A model generated the notes under the pieces. That model was not told the DNA's origin. It saw only the letters and a list, made by a program, of their open reading frames with translations, and ran no database searches. Below, one piece after another: positions 17,944 through 26,885 of a stretch of DNA of 64,000 nt. The position numbers and the translations under genes were made by a program. Numbering within the stretch: the first letter of the stretch is position 1; each line of letters starts with the position of its first letter. This DNA comes from Clostridium swellfunianum (lineage in GTDB: Bacteria; Bacillota; Clostridia; Clostridiales; Clostridiaceae), in NCBI RefSeq assembly GCF_023656515.1, contig NZ_JAMOFV010000006.1:4211001-4275000 (forward strand), read 5' to 3'.

Positions 17944-19320
17944 TTATTTATCTACACTATGGATAAAACTGATTTTGAAGGTTGTACCTTTACCCTCTTC
18001 GCTTTTCACTTCAATGCTTGCAGAATGCAGTTTAAGAATATTTTTAACAATAGTAAGCCCAAGACCACTTCCTTCAATTTCACTCCTGCTTTTATCCCCT
18101 CTATAGAGTCTTTCAAAAATAAAAGGCAAGTCTTCTTTCTTAATGCCGACACCAGTATCTTTTATTTCAACTACAATATTTTTATAGGTTTCATACAGTT
18201 CAAAGGTTATTTCTCCTTCTGCTTCGGTAAATTTAACAGAATTGGATAACAGATTTATGAAAACCTGTTTTAGCTTATCTCTATCTCCGGTTATGCTATA
18301 ATCTGAATTATTCTGAAATTTACATCTTAACTTTATATTTTTCTTTTCTACCGCTGTTTGAAAATCCTTACAAATATCCTTAATTAATTCATTCAATAAA
18401 ATTGTTTCAAAATCAAGTTTTATACTTTCTGTCTCAAACTCCTTTAGAGCATTTAGACTATTCAAAAGCTTTCCAAATCTCACTACTTCTTCATTGAGGT
18501 TACTTAATCTCTCACTCGTAACAGGAAGAACACCATCTATCATGGCTTCAAGATTGTTTTGCAGCACATTTAGAGGAGTTCTAATCTCATGTGATATATC
18601 TGAAACCAATCTTTTTCTAAGGCTATCTTGATATTTTAGCTTTTCAGCTAGTATATTGACACTATTCCTTAAATTTTCAAGCTCTTCAATATTGCTTTCA
18701 ACATTGGATTTTGCATCAAAATTTCCTTTTGAAAGATTTACAGACATATTGGCTACAGCTTTTATTGGTCTTGAAAACTGCTTGGAAAAGTATAAACTTA
18801 CAAATATAATAATTAGCAGCGTTAGTATTCCACTTGCTATAATACTCTCATTTATTGATTTTTTGAAATTTACATCTTCCTCTGTAAGTAAAATCGGAGC
18901 ATACTGCCCAATATCTACGAATCCAACAACCTTACCATTGTAATGAATTTCAAATCGTTTTGAATTATAAACTCCTTTATCTTGAGTAAGCATTGTATTA
19001 AAATGCAAATTATTTTTTATTTCATTAGGGTCCATTCCCCATACAGTTTTCTTATTGATGTCTAATAAAGTTAAACAGTAGTTTCCCATGTATGCCTCAT
19101 GCATTAACTCAATGCCAGAATTATCATTCCAATTACCTTCTCTTTTATAAATTTCTTCAAGGTAAACTACGATTCTTTCATATCTTTTGTTTTGAATATC
19201 TGCCATGTATTGATTGAATTTTTTATTTATAGTTGTATTAACAAATAAAGTAATTAAAAATATTGCTAATATAGAACATATAACGAATAAAATACTTAGT
19301 CTTTTTCTAATTGTCTGCAA
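17944..19320 (-). CDS. Sensor histidine kinase (orphan)
   Basis: 458 residues. Membrane segments at about 10-30 and 160-180 flank an extracytoplasmic sensor region. HAMP (about 180-235) precedes the HisKA dimerisation helix with phosphoacceptor H244 (SDISHEIRTPL). The ATPase domain shows the N box (FINLLSNSVKF), the G1 box (DTGVGIKKEDLPFIFE) and the G2 box (GSGLGLTIVK). No response regulator gene adjoins it. The start is TTG, preceded by AGAGGTGA. Its signal is unknown; convergence with the copper fusion is not evidence of a link. Confidence 0.9.
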   Translation of the reverse strand: MQTIRKRLSILFVICSILAIFLITLFVNTTINKKFNQYMADIQNKRYERIVVYLEEIYKREGNWNDNSGIELMHEAYMGNYCLTLLDINKKTVWGMDPNEIKNNLHFNTMLTQDKGVYNSKRFEIHYNGKVVGFVDIGQYAPILLTEEDVNFKKSINESIIASGILTLLIIIFVSLYFSKQFSRPIKAVANMSVNLSKGNFDAKSNVESNIEELENLRNSVNILAEKLKYQDSLRKRLVSDISHEIRTPLNVLQNNLEAMIDGVLPVTSERLSNLNEEVVRFGKLLNSLNALKEFETESIKLDFETILLNELIKDICKDFQTAVEKKNIKLRCKFQNNSDYSITGDRDKLKQVFINLLSNSVKFTEAEGEITFELYETYKNIVVEIKDTGVGIKKEDLPFIFERLYRGDKSRSEIEGSGLGLTIVKNILKLHSASIEVKSEEGKGTTFKISFIHSVDK

Positions 19321-19457
19321 CTAAACTTCACCTCTTATACAGCTAAATATTTATGCTTGTAAGATTATTATAACAATTTAGTTTAAAGATACTATGAAGA
19401 TTTTAAACTTTATTGTAGAATTATTGAGGAAACTTGAACATAAGTGAGGATATTAAA

Positions 19458-19949
19458 ATGTTAAATAAAAATATTGTACTTATTGGAATGCCTGGCTGCG
19501 GGAAAACTTCTATCGGAAAAATTGTTTCCGAAAAACTATTCTTACCTTTCTATGATGTTGATGAATACCTAGAAGCAAAAGAAGGCAAACCTATAAAAGA
19601 TATTTTTCTTAAAGGAGAAGCATATTTTAGAGAACTTGAAAGTAGCTCCATAAAAGAAATAGTCAATAACTGCCCTTCGGTAATCTCAACTGGAGGCGGT
19701 GCTGTAAAAGTTCCTCGAAATATGGAGATATTACAAAAAAATTCTATAATTATATTTATAAACAGACCATTAGAAAATATAATAAAAGATATAGATACCT
19801 CCACCCGCCCGCTGCTTTTAGAAGGACAATCAAAGCTTTATAAATTGTTTGAAGAAAGGTACCCTCTATATATGCAGTTCAATGATTTAGAAGTTTTAAA
19901 TGATACCACTATTGAAGAGGCTGCTGATAGTATAATTAAGCTTTTGTAA
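19458..19949 (+). CDS. aroK: Shikimate kinase
   Basis: 163 residues. Walker A GMPGCGKTS (10-18), the DVDEYLE shikimate-binding segment, FRELE, STGGGAV and the lid Arg region TRPLL define shikimate kinase. It phosphorylates shikimate with ATP in the chorismate pathway. The ATG at 19458 is chosen because GTGAGGA lies 7 nt upstream; a TTG at 19434 opens a longer frame but lacks a site. It stands alone here, away from other aro genes. Confidence 0.93.
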   Translation: MLNKNIVLIGMPGCGKTSIGKIVSEKLFLPFYDVDEYLEAKEGKPIKDIFLKGEAYFRELESSSIKEIVNNCPSVISTGGGAVKVPRNMEILQKNSIIIFINRPLENIIKDIDTSTRPLLLEGQSKLYKLFEERYPLYMQFNDLEVLNDTTIEEAADSIIKLL

Positions 19950-19963
19950 TTTCAAGTTAATTC

Positions 19964-19981
19964 ATAGGTTTAAATCATGAG
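19964..19981 (+). promoter_or_regulatory. Degenerate copy of the ATAGGT..ATGAG element
   Basis: ATAGGTTTAAATCATGAG lies upstream of the LysR gene at 20043. It resembles the perfect copies at 21964 and 28971, but its right arm is altered. It may be an autoregulatory LysR half-site. Confidence 0.35.
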
Positions 19982-20042
19982 TAAAACAAAGATATTTTAT
20001 TATAATCATTAATATATAATAGTCTTAGAAAGGACATTTATA

Positions 20043-20930
20043 ATGATAGACGAACTTAGAACTTTCATAGCAGTTGTAGAATATAATAGCTTTACCAAGG
20101 CCGCTGAAAATATTAACTTATCTCAAGCAAGTGTTAGTCTTCATATTAAACACCTAGAACAATATTTTAATACAATCTTAGTTCAGCGTTCAGTTAAGCA
20201 GAAAAATATATATATTACTGAATCTGGTCATCTGCTTTACGAACGTTCGAAACAAATTACTAAATTATTAGATGATACCAAAAATGATTTAATGTATTAT
20301 GAACACATGGTAAAAGGGCGTTTGCGTATAGGCGCAAGCTTTACTATTGGAGAATATCTGCTGCCAGACTTTTTAGGTAAGTTTACAAAAACATATCCAG
20401 ATTTAGAGTTAGAAATTACAATTGAAAATACTCAGAGTATTTGCGAGAGAGTTAAAAACTTTCAAATTGACTTAGGATTAGTGGAAGGTACAGTCCCAAG
20501 TTCTAGTTTAACAATTGAACATTTTTATAAAGACATAATGAAAATTGCAGTTCCTTATAATCATTCCTTGACTAACAAAAAATTTTCAATGGATAATTTG
20601 CAGAATCAAACCTGGATTACTAGAGAAATCGGTTCTGGTACAAGAGAATATTTGATGCTTTTTTTGTCCAATAACAATATAAGTCCTAAAAATTTTATTG
20701 TATTTGGAAGTAATTATGCAGTTAAAGAAGCAGTAAGAAACAACTTAGGCATTACTTTTATTTCATCTCTTGTTACTGAAGCTTCAGCAACAAGCAAAGA
20801 ACTATCTGTTATAGAAACTGGACAGACATATTATAGAAGTTTTTCCTATGTACTGCAAAAGGGAATCATCCCTTCAAGGGGTACTGTAGTATTTATAGAT
20901 ATGTTAAAAAGCTATATGAAAAGTAAATAA
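20043..20930 (+). CDS. LysR family transcriptional regulator (sulfur-type subfamily)
   Basis: 295 residues. The N-terminal winged helix-turn-helix (about 1-60, FTKAAENINLSQASVSLHIKHLE) and a periplasmic-binding-like effector domain with RLRIGASFTIGEYLLP and a C-terminal GSGTRE loop are present. The overall pattern resembles the YeiE/CysL/YtlI group, which senses sulfur compounds. It is convergent with a second LysR gene and near sulfite reductase-like and YeiH genes, which supports a sulfur role (inference). The start has AAAGGAC upstream. Confidence 0.88.
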   Translation: MIDELRTFIAVVEYNSFTKAAENINLSQASVSLHIKHLEQYFNTILVQRSVKQKNIYITESGHLLYERSKQITKLLDDTKNDLMYYEHMVKGRLRIGASFTIGEYLLPDFLGKFTKTYPDLELEITIENTQSICERVKNFQIDLGLVEGTVPSSSLTIEHFYKDIMKIAVPYNHSLTNKKFSMDNLQNQTWITREIGSGTREYLMLFLSNNNISPKNFIVFGSNYAVKEAVRNNLGITFISSLVTEASATSKELSVIETGQTYYRSFSYVLQKGIIPSRGTVVFIDMLKSYMKSK

Positions 20931-20953
20931 GTATTTAGTATATATTTTTTATA

Positions 20954-21000
20954 AATAGGCAACGCCATAAAGCACTATACTCTTTATAGCATTGCCTATT
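20954..21000. terminator. Bidirectional terminator between the two LysR genes
   Basis: AATAGGCAA (20954-20962) pairs with TTGCCTATT (20992-21000), with an inner ATAAAG/CTTTAT helix. T/A tracts lie on both sides. Confidence 0.75.
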
Positions 21001-21924
21001 TTATCCTCTTATTAACTTACCTGAATCTATTCTCTGAAGAATATCTGCATGCTTATAGTTTTTTACTATATCAATAAGACTTTTCATTTCGTTAGTTACA
21101 AGCTTATTTTTATGATATACCACGCTAAAGGATCTGTCCCAGTCACATTCCATATTCTGAATAACATGTATATATCCATTTTTAATTTCCTCTTCTACTA
21201 AGCGTATAGAAATAACCGCCAAACATTGGTTTTCCATTACTGCTTTTTTAATAGAAGCAGAACTGTTTCCTTCAAAAGCTATTTTTATTTCCATTCCGTT
21301 TTCCATCATATATCTTTCAAAAAGCTCTCTTGTTCCGCTGCCTTGCTCGCGCATAGCAAACCTCTCGTAAGCCAATTCGGATAGTTTAACTGTTTTCTTT
21401 CTGGCAAAGCTATGTTTTGTGCTGCAGGCAAGAATCAAGCAATCATTTACTTCTGGAATAGAAATTAAATCTGGACTTTTAACTTTACCTTCTACTATAC
21501 CAATATCTAGTTCTGACCTTAACAATTTTTCTTCTATGTCTCTTGTATTGTTTACATAAGAATATGTCTCAACCTCAGGATTAACCTCTTTAAAACTTTT
21601 GATAACATCGCTAAGAATACAATTACCTACTGTAATAGTAGCCCCAATTTTGATTTTATCTACATAATTAGCCTGAAACATCATTTCTTCCATATCATCA
21701 AACTGCTTTACTACACTTCTTGCATAAGAAAGAAGTTTTTTCCCTTTTTCTGTTATAAATAATTTCTTGCACAGACGTTCAAATAAGAGCACCCCATAAT
21801 GCTCCTCAAGTTCTCTAATGACCTGGCTTACAGTCGGCTGTGAAATAAAAAACTTAGCTGCGGCCATACTCATCTTTCCACTGTCTGCTACTTCAATAAA
21901 TATTTTTAAATGCCTTATTGTCAC
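21001..21924 (-). CDS. LysR family transcriptional regulator (divergent from CoA-disulfide reductase)
   Basis: 307 residues. The HTH is at about 1-58 (MSMAAAKFFISQPTVSQVIRELEEHYG), and the effector-binding domain has KIKIGATITVGNCILSDV and EQGSGTREL. It shares its architecture with the LysR protein at 20043. The start is taken as the GTG at 21924, because a G-run lies 5 nt before it; the longer frame from 21948 would include that site. It is divergent from the CoADR-sulfite reductase pair, the classic arrangement of a LysR activator and its target. A palindrome lies 40 nt upstream. Confidence 0.88.
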   Translation of the reverse strand: MTIRHLKIFIEVADSGKMSMAAAKFFISQPTVSQVIRELEEHYGVLLFERLCKKLFITEKGKKLLSYARSVVKQFDDMEEMMFQANYVDKIKIGATITVGNCILSDVIKSFKEVNPEVETYSYVNNTRDIEEKLLRSELDIGIVEGKVKSPDLISIPEVNDCLILACSTKHSFARKKTVKLSELAYERFAMREQGSGTRELFERYMMENGMEIKIAFEGNSSASIKKAVMENQCLAVISIRLVEEEIKNGYIHVIQNMECDWDRSFSVVYHKNKLVTNEMKSLIDIVKNYKHADILQRIDSGKLIRG

Positions 21925-21963
21925 ATTTACCCCCCCCAATATTAACACTACTTTGAATCATTG

Positions 21964-21978
21964 ATAGGTTTTACCTAT
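21964..21978. promoter_or_regulatory. Palindrome ATAGGTTTTACCTAT, candidate LysR operator
   Basis: A perfect 6-bp inverted repeat (ATAGGT/ACCTAT, 3-nt spacer) followed by GAG, in the divergent region between the LysR gene and the CoADR gene. The same element recurs at 28971 upstream of the FecCD-type importer. Confidence 0.6.
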
Positions 21979-22061
21979 GAGTATTATAAGATAATATCAT
22001 TTTATTATTATTTTAACAAGTGTTATATTAGTATTGTAAATGATGTTAAAAAATAAACAAA

Positions 22062-22090
22062 GAGCATAATAATTGACAATTATTATGCTC
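22062..22090 (+). promoter_or_regulatory. 13-bp perfect hairpin in the CoADR leader
   Basis: GAGCATAATAATT and AATTATTATGCTC pair around a GAC loop just ahead of the AAGGAGG ribosome binding site at about 22105. No T run follows. It could be a repressor operator, an RNA stabiliser or a translation-control element. Confidence 0.5.
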
Positions 22091-22118
22091 TCAAAAGGAA
22101 TATAAGGAGGTTGAATAC

Positions 22119-23744
22119 ATGAAGGTTCTTATTATTGGTGGTGTAGCTGCCGGTACTAAGGTTGCTGCAAAGCTAAAACGTGAAAACCGCAGCTGCGAGG
22201 TTACGATTTTAACTAAAAGCAAAGAAATTTCCTATGCAGGTTGTGGACTCCCTTACTATGTTGGCAAAGTAATTCCAGAACGCAGTCAATTAATTGTTAA
22301 TACTCCCGATAATTTTTCAAGATTGACTGGAGTTCAAGTACTCACCGAAGTAGAAGTAAAAAATGTTAATCCTGTAGATAAAACTGTAGATGCACTAGAT
22401 TTAAATACAAAGGAAACTCTTAATTATAAATATGACAAGTTAGTTATTGCCTCTGGTGCTGAAGCCATAAAGCCTCCAGTAGATGGGGTAAATTTAAAAG
22501 GTGTGTTCTTTATGAGAACTCCAGATGATGCTATCGCCTTACGGGAAGCTATTGAAGAAGGTGAAATTAAGCGTGCTGTTGTAGTTGGTGGCGGATACAT
22601 AGGACTTGAGGTTGCTGAAAATTTATCTACTCAAGGAGTTAAGGTATCTGTCATAGATATGGCAAAGCATGTACTTCCTGGTTTTGATGAAGAGTTCGCT
22701 GAGTATGTTGAAAACCATTTAGCTAATCAAGGCATCATGACCTTTACTGAAACAAAACTTGAAGCTATCCTTGGTGAAACAAAAGTCGAAAAAATTAAAA
22801 CAGACAAGCGCGCTATTAAAACTGATGCTGTTATACTTTCTGTAGGAATAAGAGCTAACACAGCTTTTCTAGCTGACACAGACATTAAATTAATGCCAAA
22901 TAAAACTATTAAAGTAAATGAGTTCTTGCAAACAAATATAGAAGATATATATGCAGTTGGCGACTGTGCTACTGTAACTAATAAGCTTACTAAAGAACCT
23001 GCTTGGTCTCCTATGGGCTCTTCAGCTAATATCGCTGGTCGTATTGCTGCTAAAAATATTAACGGTGCTAATGTAGCTTATCAAGGTGTTCTAGGAACAG
23101 CAGTTGCTAAGCTTCCTGAGCTTAATGTAGGACGAACAGGCTTAACAGAAGCTGCTGCAAAACAGTCTGGTTATAATGCTGTAAGTGTTGTAACTGTTGT
23201 AGACGATAAAGCACAATACTATCCTGGCGCTTCATCCTTTATTGTTAAGATGATAGCAGATATAGAAACTAATAAATTACTAGGTCTACAAGTGCTTGGC
23301 AAGGGTGCTGTAGATAAAATGGTTGATATTGCTGTCACAGCAATATCAATGAGGGCAACTCTTGAGCAAATTGAAAATATGGATTTAGCTTATGCTCCAC
23401 CATTCTCAACAGCAATCCATCCTTTCTCACATACTGTGAACATTTTATTAAATAAGATCAGTGGTGCTTTTGAAACTATAACACCTGCTGAGTATGCTGC
23501 TGGAAATGCTGAAGACTACAAAATAATTGATGCCTCTCTTACCCCAAGCATTGAAGGAGTTCCTTACGTAGATCTTACAAAGGTTAACGGAGAACTTCCC
23601 GAATTTGCTAAGGATGAAAAGCTTCTCTTAGTGTGTGCTAAGGGAAAAAGAGCTTATATGCTTCAAAACCGCTTAAAGTATTTTGGGTATACTAACACAC
23701 TAGTTCTTGAAGGTGGTACTACCTTTAATGAAATATCAATATAA
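22119..23744 (+). CDS. CoA-disulfide reductase / NAD(P)H persulfide reductase with rhodanese domain
   Basis: 541 residues. An N-terminal FAD site (IIGGVAAGTKVAAKL), a single redox-active C42 in AGCGLPYYVG, an NAD(P)H site (VVVGGGYIGLEVAENL) and ATNTKL-like FAD contacts (YAVGDCAT) define the CoADR flavoprotein. A C-terminal rhodanese domain has its cysteine at 506 (VCAKGKRAY). Such fusions reduce CoA disulfide, CoA-persulfide or polysulfide. It is followed 33 nt later by a sulfite reductase-like gene, pointing to sulfane-sulfur or sulfite reduction. RBS AAGGAGG. Confidence 0.9.
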   Translation: MKVLIIGGVAAGTKVAAKLKRENRSCEVTILTKSKEISYAGCGLPYYVGKVIPERSQLIVNTPDNFSRLTGVQVLTEVEVKNVNPVDKTVDALDLNTKETLNYKYDKLVIASGAEAIKPPVDGVNLKGVFFMRTPDDAIALREAIEEGEIKRAVVVGGGYIGLEVAENLSTQGVKVSVIDMAKHVLPGFDEEFAEYVENHLANQGIMTFTETKLEAILGETKVEKIKTDKRAIKTDAVILSVGIRANTAFLADTDIKLMPNKTIKVNEFLQTNIEDIYAVGDCATVTNKLTKEPAWSPMGSSANIAGRIAAKNINGANVAYQGVLGTAVAKLPELNVGRTGLTEAAAKQSGYNAVSVVTVVDDKAQYYPGASSFIVKMIADIETNKLLGLQVLGKGAVDKMVDIAVTAISMRATLEQIENMDLAYAPPFSTAIHPFSHTVNILLNKISGAFETITPAEYAAGNAEDYKIIDASLTPSIEGVPYVDLTKVNGELPEFAKDEKLLLVCAKGKRAYMLQNRLKYFGYTNTLVLEGGTTFNEISI

Positions 23745-23777
23745 AACTATTATTTATTTAACTGGAGGATTAGAATT

Positions 23778-24731
23778 ATGGCATGTTTAACTGTAAGTGC
23801 TGCAGACGAAAAAAGAGTAAAGGCCTTAGGCTTTCTAAGTAACAAGGGTACTGACAACTTTTCAGGAAGAATTATCACTGTAAATGGCAAAATTACAGCT
23901 GCTCAAAACAAATGCTTATCAGAAGCTGCACAGCTTTTTGGTAATGGCATTGTAACTTTTACAACTAGACTAACTATTGAGTGTCAAGGAATTCCCTATG
24001 ACAAAATTGAAGACTTTAGAGCTTACATTGCTAAGGAAGGTCTTGTAACAGGAGGCACTGGTTCAAAGGTTCGTCCAGTAGTATCCTGTAAGGGTACAAC
24101 CTGTCAGTATGGTTTAATAGATACCTTTGGCTTATCAGAGGAAATTCACGAAAGATTTTTTAATGGCTATAACGATGTTAAGCTTCCTCATAAATTTAAA
24201 ATTGGTGTTGGGGGTTGTCCTAACAACTGTGTTAAACCTGATTTAAATGACCTAGGAATTATTGGTCAGTTAATACCTAACTTTGATGAGGATTCATGCA
24301 ATGGATGCAAGAAGTGTTCTGTAGAGGATGCCTGCCCAGTAAATGCTGCAAAGATATTTGATGGTATGCTTGCTATTGACCAAGACGAGTGCAACAACTG
24401 TGGACGCTGTGTTGGAAAATGCCACTTTGACGCTATAGAAGATGGAAAAGTTGGATACAAAATATATATAGGCGGAAGATGGGGAAAACGCGTTGCGCAA
24501 GGAATACCTCTAAGCAAAATCTTTACCAGCAAAGAAGAAGCTATGGATGTAATAGAAAAGACTATACTTTTATATAGAGAACAAGGAAAGACAGGAGAGC
24601 GTTTATCTCAAACTATTGAAAGGCTTGGCTTTGAAAATGTACAAGCTCAATTATTATCAAATGATATTTTAGAAAGAAAGCAGGAAATCCTGGATGCAAA
24701 GCTTCACATCGTAGGCGGAGCTACCTGTTAA
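23778..24731 (+). CDS. Sulfite/nitrite reductase-like siroheme protein with ferredoxin domain
   Basis: 317 residues. The N-terminal half is a ferredoxin-like half-domain of the nitrite/sulfite reductase fold. The siroheme/4Fe-4S ligand set is SCKGTTC (C-x4-C, one residue shorter than the usual C-x5-C) and GGCPNNC (C-x3-C). A two-cluster ferredoxin insert follows at about 178-222 (CNGCKKC..CP and CNNCGRCVGKC). It resembles small anaerobic sulfite reductases of the AsrC/Dsr-LP kind. It forms an operon with the CoADR gene (33 nt gap). RBS CTGGAGG. Confidence 0.85.
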   Translation: MACLTVSAADEKRVKALGFLSNKGTDNFSGRIITVNGKITAAQNKCLSEAAQLFGNGIVTFTTRLTIECQGIPYDKIEDFRAYIAKEGLVTGGTGSKVRPVVSCKGTTCQYGLIDTFGLSEEIHERFFNGYNDVKLPHKFKIGVGGCPNNCVKPDLNDLGIIGQLIPNFDEDSCNGCKKCSVEDACPVNAAKIFDGMLAIDQDECNNCGRCVGKCHFDAIEDGKVGYKIYIGGRWGKRVAQGIPLSKIFTSKEEAMDVIEKTILLYREQGKTGERLSQTIERLGFENVQAQLLSNDILERKQEILDAKLHIVGGATC

Positions 24732-24777
24732 TCTAGGTTTCTATATACCCTAAACCCACTCAGTTTAATTATAGTTT

Positions 24778-24810
24778 CAGAAGAAAGCCTCTGTACAAGG
24801 CTTTCTTCTG
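24778..24810 (+). terminator. Terminator of the CoADR-sulfite reductase operon
   Basis: A 13-bp perfect stem CAGAAGAAAGCCT/AGGCTTTCTTCTG with a CTGTACA loop; a T-rich stretch begins about 10 nt later. Confidence 0.65.
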
Positions 24811-24960
24811 GGCACTAATTATTTTTTTGCATTGCTTTGTTATATATTTAACACTTATTTATATAATAACCTTATGTTTTTAAACCTTTATTTTTTTAAG
24901 TTGTTTTGTTACTTTATTAACAACTTTAAATTTCATCTTAATTGAAAGGGGTTATCATTC

Positions 24961-26058
24961 ATGAACACTAATTTAAACACTAAACCAACTACCAATTTTA
25001 ACCTAAAAAAACACTTTGCTATCGCCTTATGCGTTGGCATTGCTACGGTAGCAACCTACTTAGGAGGAACGCAAAAGCTTATTGGGGCTCCTATGATTGG
25101 ATTGTTTATAAGCATGCTTATTGTAAACTTTATGCCATCTGTAGATAAGGATTTCAAAGCTGGAACTACTTTTGCAGGAAAAAAATTCTTAAGCTTTGGT
25201 ATTATTTTAGCTGGTGCTACTCTTAACTTTAAAGAAATCTTAGGCTATGGAGCAAAAGCACTTCCACTTATTATATTCAACATAATAATTGCTTTTAGTG
25301 TTGCCTATTTTGTAGGTAGAAAATTAAAGGTATCACAAAATACCTGTACCTTAGTGGGTGGTGGTACATGCATTTGTGGTGGTACTGCTATTGCAACCTT
25401 AGCCTCCATAATTAAAGCTAAAGAAACTGAAATAGCTTATGCTATGACAGCAATCTTTTTATTTGACATATTTGCGGCTCTAGTTTACCCATATGCATCA
25501 GGCTTTCTTGGTTTAACTGCCAACCAATTTGGTTTCCTTGCGGGTACTGCTATTAACGATACTTCAAGTGTTGCCGCTGCAGAAGCTACATATAACGTTT
25601 TAAATAATCTTGACTTAAACCTGGCCATAACAGTGAAGCTTACAAGAACTACAATGCTTATTGTACTTGCAGTTATATTTACTGTAATGACTGTAAGAAA
25701 GCAAGCTCAGTCCATTGATTCTTTAGGCGAGCCTTCAGCAGCTTCAGATGCTCAAAAGAAAATGTCGATAGGCCAAACTATAATAAAGGTTTTCCCATGG
25801 TTTATTCTTATATTCCTAGTTATGGCTATTTTAAACACCCTAGGAGTATTTCAAAACATTGGGGGTGCCTCAAATTTCTTTAAAAAAGGATATAAATTTT
25901 TAATTGCAGCAGCTTTAGCTGGTGTAGGCTTTAAAATTCAATTCAAAGATTTAATTACAAAGGGTATTAAACCAATCATACTTGGAGGCTGTACCTGGGC
26001 AGCTGTTGCCCTATCATCCTTAATATTTGTAAAGCTGTTTGCAGCTTATGTAGGTTAA
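24961..26058 (+). CDS. YeiH family putative sulfate/sulfite exporter (copy 1)
   Basis: 365 residues, about ten membrane segments, the Cons_hypoth698/YeiH family. Recognisable stretches are GGGTCICGGTAIATLASIIKAKETEIAYAM (conserved core; quoted in parts: GGGTCICGG and ETEIAYAMTAIFLFD), AGTAINDTSSVAAAEATY and TVKLTRTTMLI. Enterobacterial yeiH lies beside the sulfite-sensing LysR gene yeiE, which fits the LysR genes and sulfite reductase-like gene here. Substrate is not proven. It has its own RBS AAAGGGG and lies 229 nt after the previous gene, past a terminator. Confidence 0.85.
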   Translation: MNTNLNTKPTTNFNLKKHFAIALCVGIATVATYLGGTQKLIGAPMIGLFISMLIVNFMPSVDKDFKAGTTFAGKKFLSFGIILAGATLNFKEILGYGAKALPLIIFNIIIAFSVAYFVGRKLKVSQNTCTLVGGGTCICGGTAIATLASIIKAKETEIAYAMTAIFLFDIFAALVYPYASGFLGLTANQFGFLAGTAINDTSSVAAAEATYNVLNNLDLNLAITVKLTRTTMLIVLAVIFTVMTVRKQAQSIDSLGEPSAASDAQKKMSIGQTIIKVFPWFILIFLVMAILNTLGVFQNIGGASNFFKKGYKFLIAAALAGVGFKIQFKDLITKGIKPIILGGCTWAAVALSSLIFVKLFAAYVG

Positions 26059-26064
26059 ATATTA

Positions 26065-26115
26065 AAAGGCCTTTATTGTCCTATACTAAAGTTTTAGAGC
26101 AATGAAGGCTTTTTA
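26065..26115. terminator. Possible bidirectional terminator
   Basis: AAAAGG..TATTG and CAAT..AGGCTTTT arms pair imperfectly with a long loop; T tracts on both sides. It is between convergent genes. Confidence 0.45.
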
Positions 26116-26117
26116 TT

Positions 26118-26885
26118 TTACTTTAGATAGAATACATACTGCGGTGAGGCCTTCTCTTCAACTAATACCTGTTCAGAAGAAATCTTAAAGATTCTATCCA
26201 TCTCCTTGCTGTCAAATACTGCTTGTGGAGTATCATATATTACTACCTGACCTTTCTCCATAAGACATAGCTTGTCCGAGTAGGAAAGAGCATTGCTTAA
26301 ATCATGGAGCACCATAACTATAGTCTTACCCATTTTTTTAAGCTTTTTTATTATTTCTAATATTTCAAGCTGATGATTAATATCCAAATAGGTAGTAGGC
26401 TCATCCAAAAAGATTATATCTGTATCCTGAGCTAAAATCATTGATATATAAACTTTTTGACGCTGTCCTCCGGAAAGCTCTTGAATACTTTTATTTATAC
26501 AATCCTTAAGACCCATATTTTCCATAGCCTTCTCTACAATTTCCTTGTCTGTTTTCTGAGGAGTACGTGAAAAGCCTAAATACGGATATCTGCCGTGCAT
26601 AACCAAATTATACACAGTTATATTTGGCACAGTTCTAAGTTGAGGTAGAAAAGAAACCTTCTTTGCAAGCTCCTTGCTTGAAATACTAGAAATATCCTCA
26701 CCCTTTATAGTAATTTCACCACTAAAAGGCTTTAGCAGATTTGCTGCTGTCTTTAGTACGGTAGTTTTTCCACAGCCATTTTTACCTACAATACTCGTGA
26801 TACTGCCTTCTTCAAAAGCTATATTTATATCTTTAATGATTTCAACTCCATTATACCCTGAAGTTATATTATTTAATTTAATCAT
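26118..26885 (-). CDS. FecE/FepC-type ABC transporter ATP-binding protein
   Basis: 255 residues. Walker A GKNGCGKTT (about 34-42), the Q loop LPQLRTVPN, signature ELSGGQRQKVYI, Walker B DIIFLDEPTTYLD and the H-loop histidine (VMVLHDLSNAL) are all in place. It is the ATPase of an iron/siderophore/cobalamin-class importer. The start overlaps the permease stop by 8 nt, so the two are translationally coupled. RBS AGAGAGG. Confidence 0.93.
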   Translation of the reverse strand: MIKLNNITSGYNGVEIIKDINIAFEEGSITSIVGKNGCGKTTVLKTAANLLKPFSGEITIKGEDISSISSKELAKKVSFLPQLRTVPNITVYNLVMHGRYPYLGFSRTPQKTDKEIVEKAMENMGLKDCINKSIQELSGGQRQKVYISMILAQDTDIIFLDEPTTYLDINHQLEILEIIKKLKKMGKTIVMVLHDLSNALSYSDKLCLMEKGQVVIYDTPQAVFDSKEMDRIFKISSEQVLVEEKASPQYVFYLK

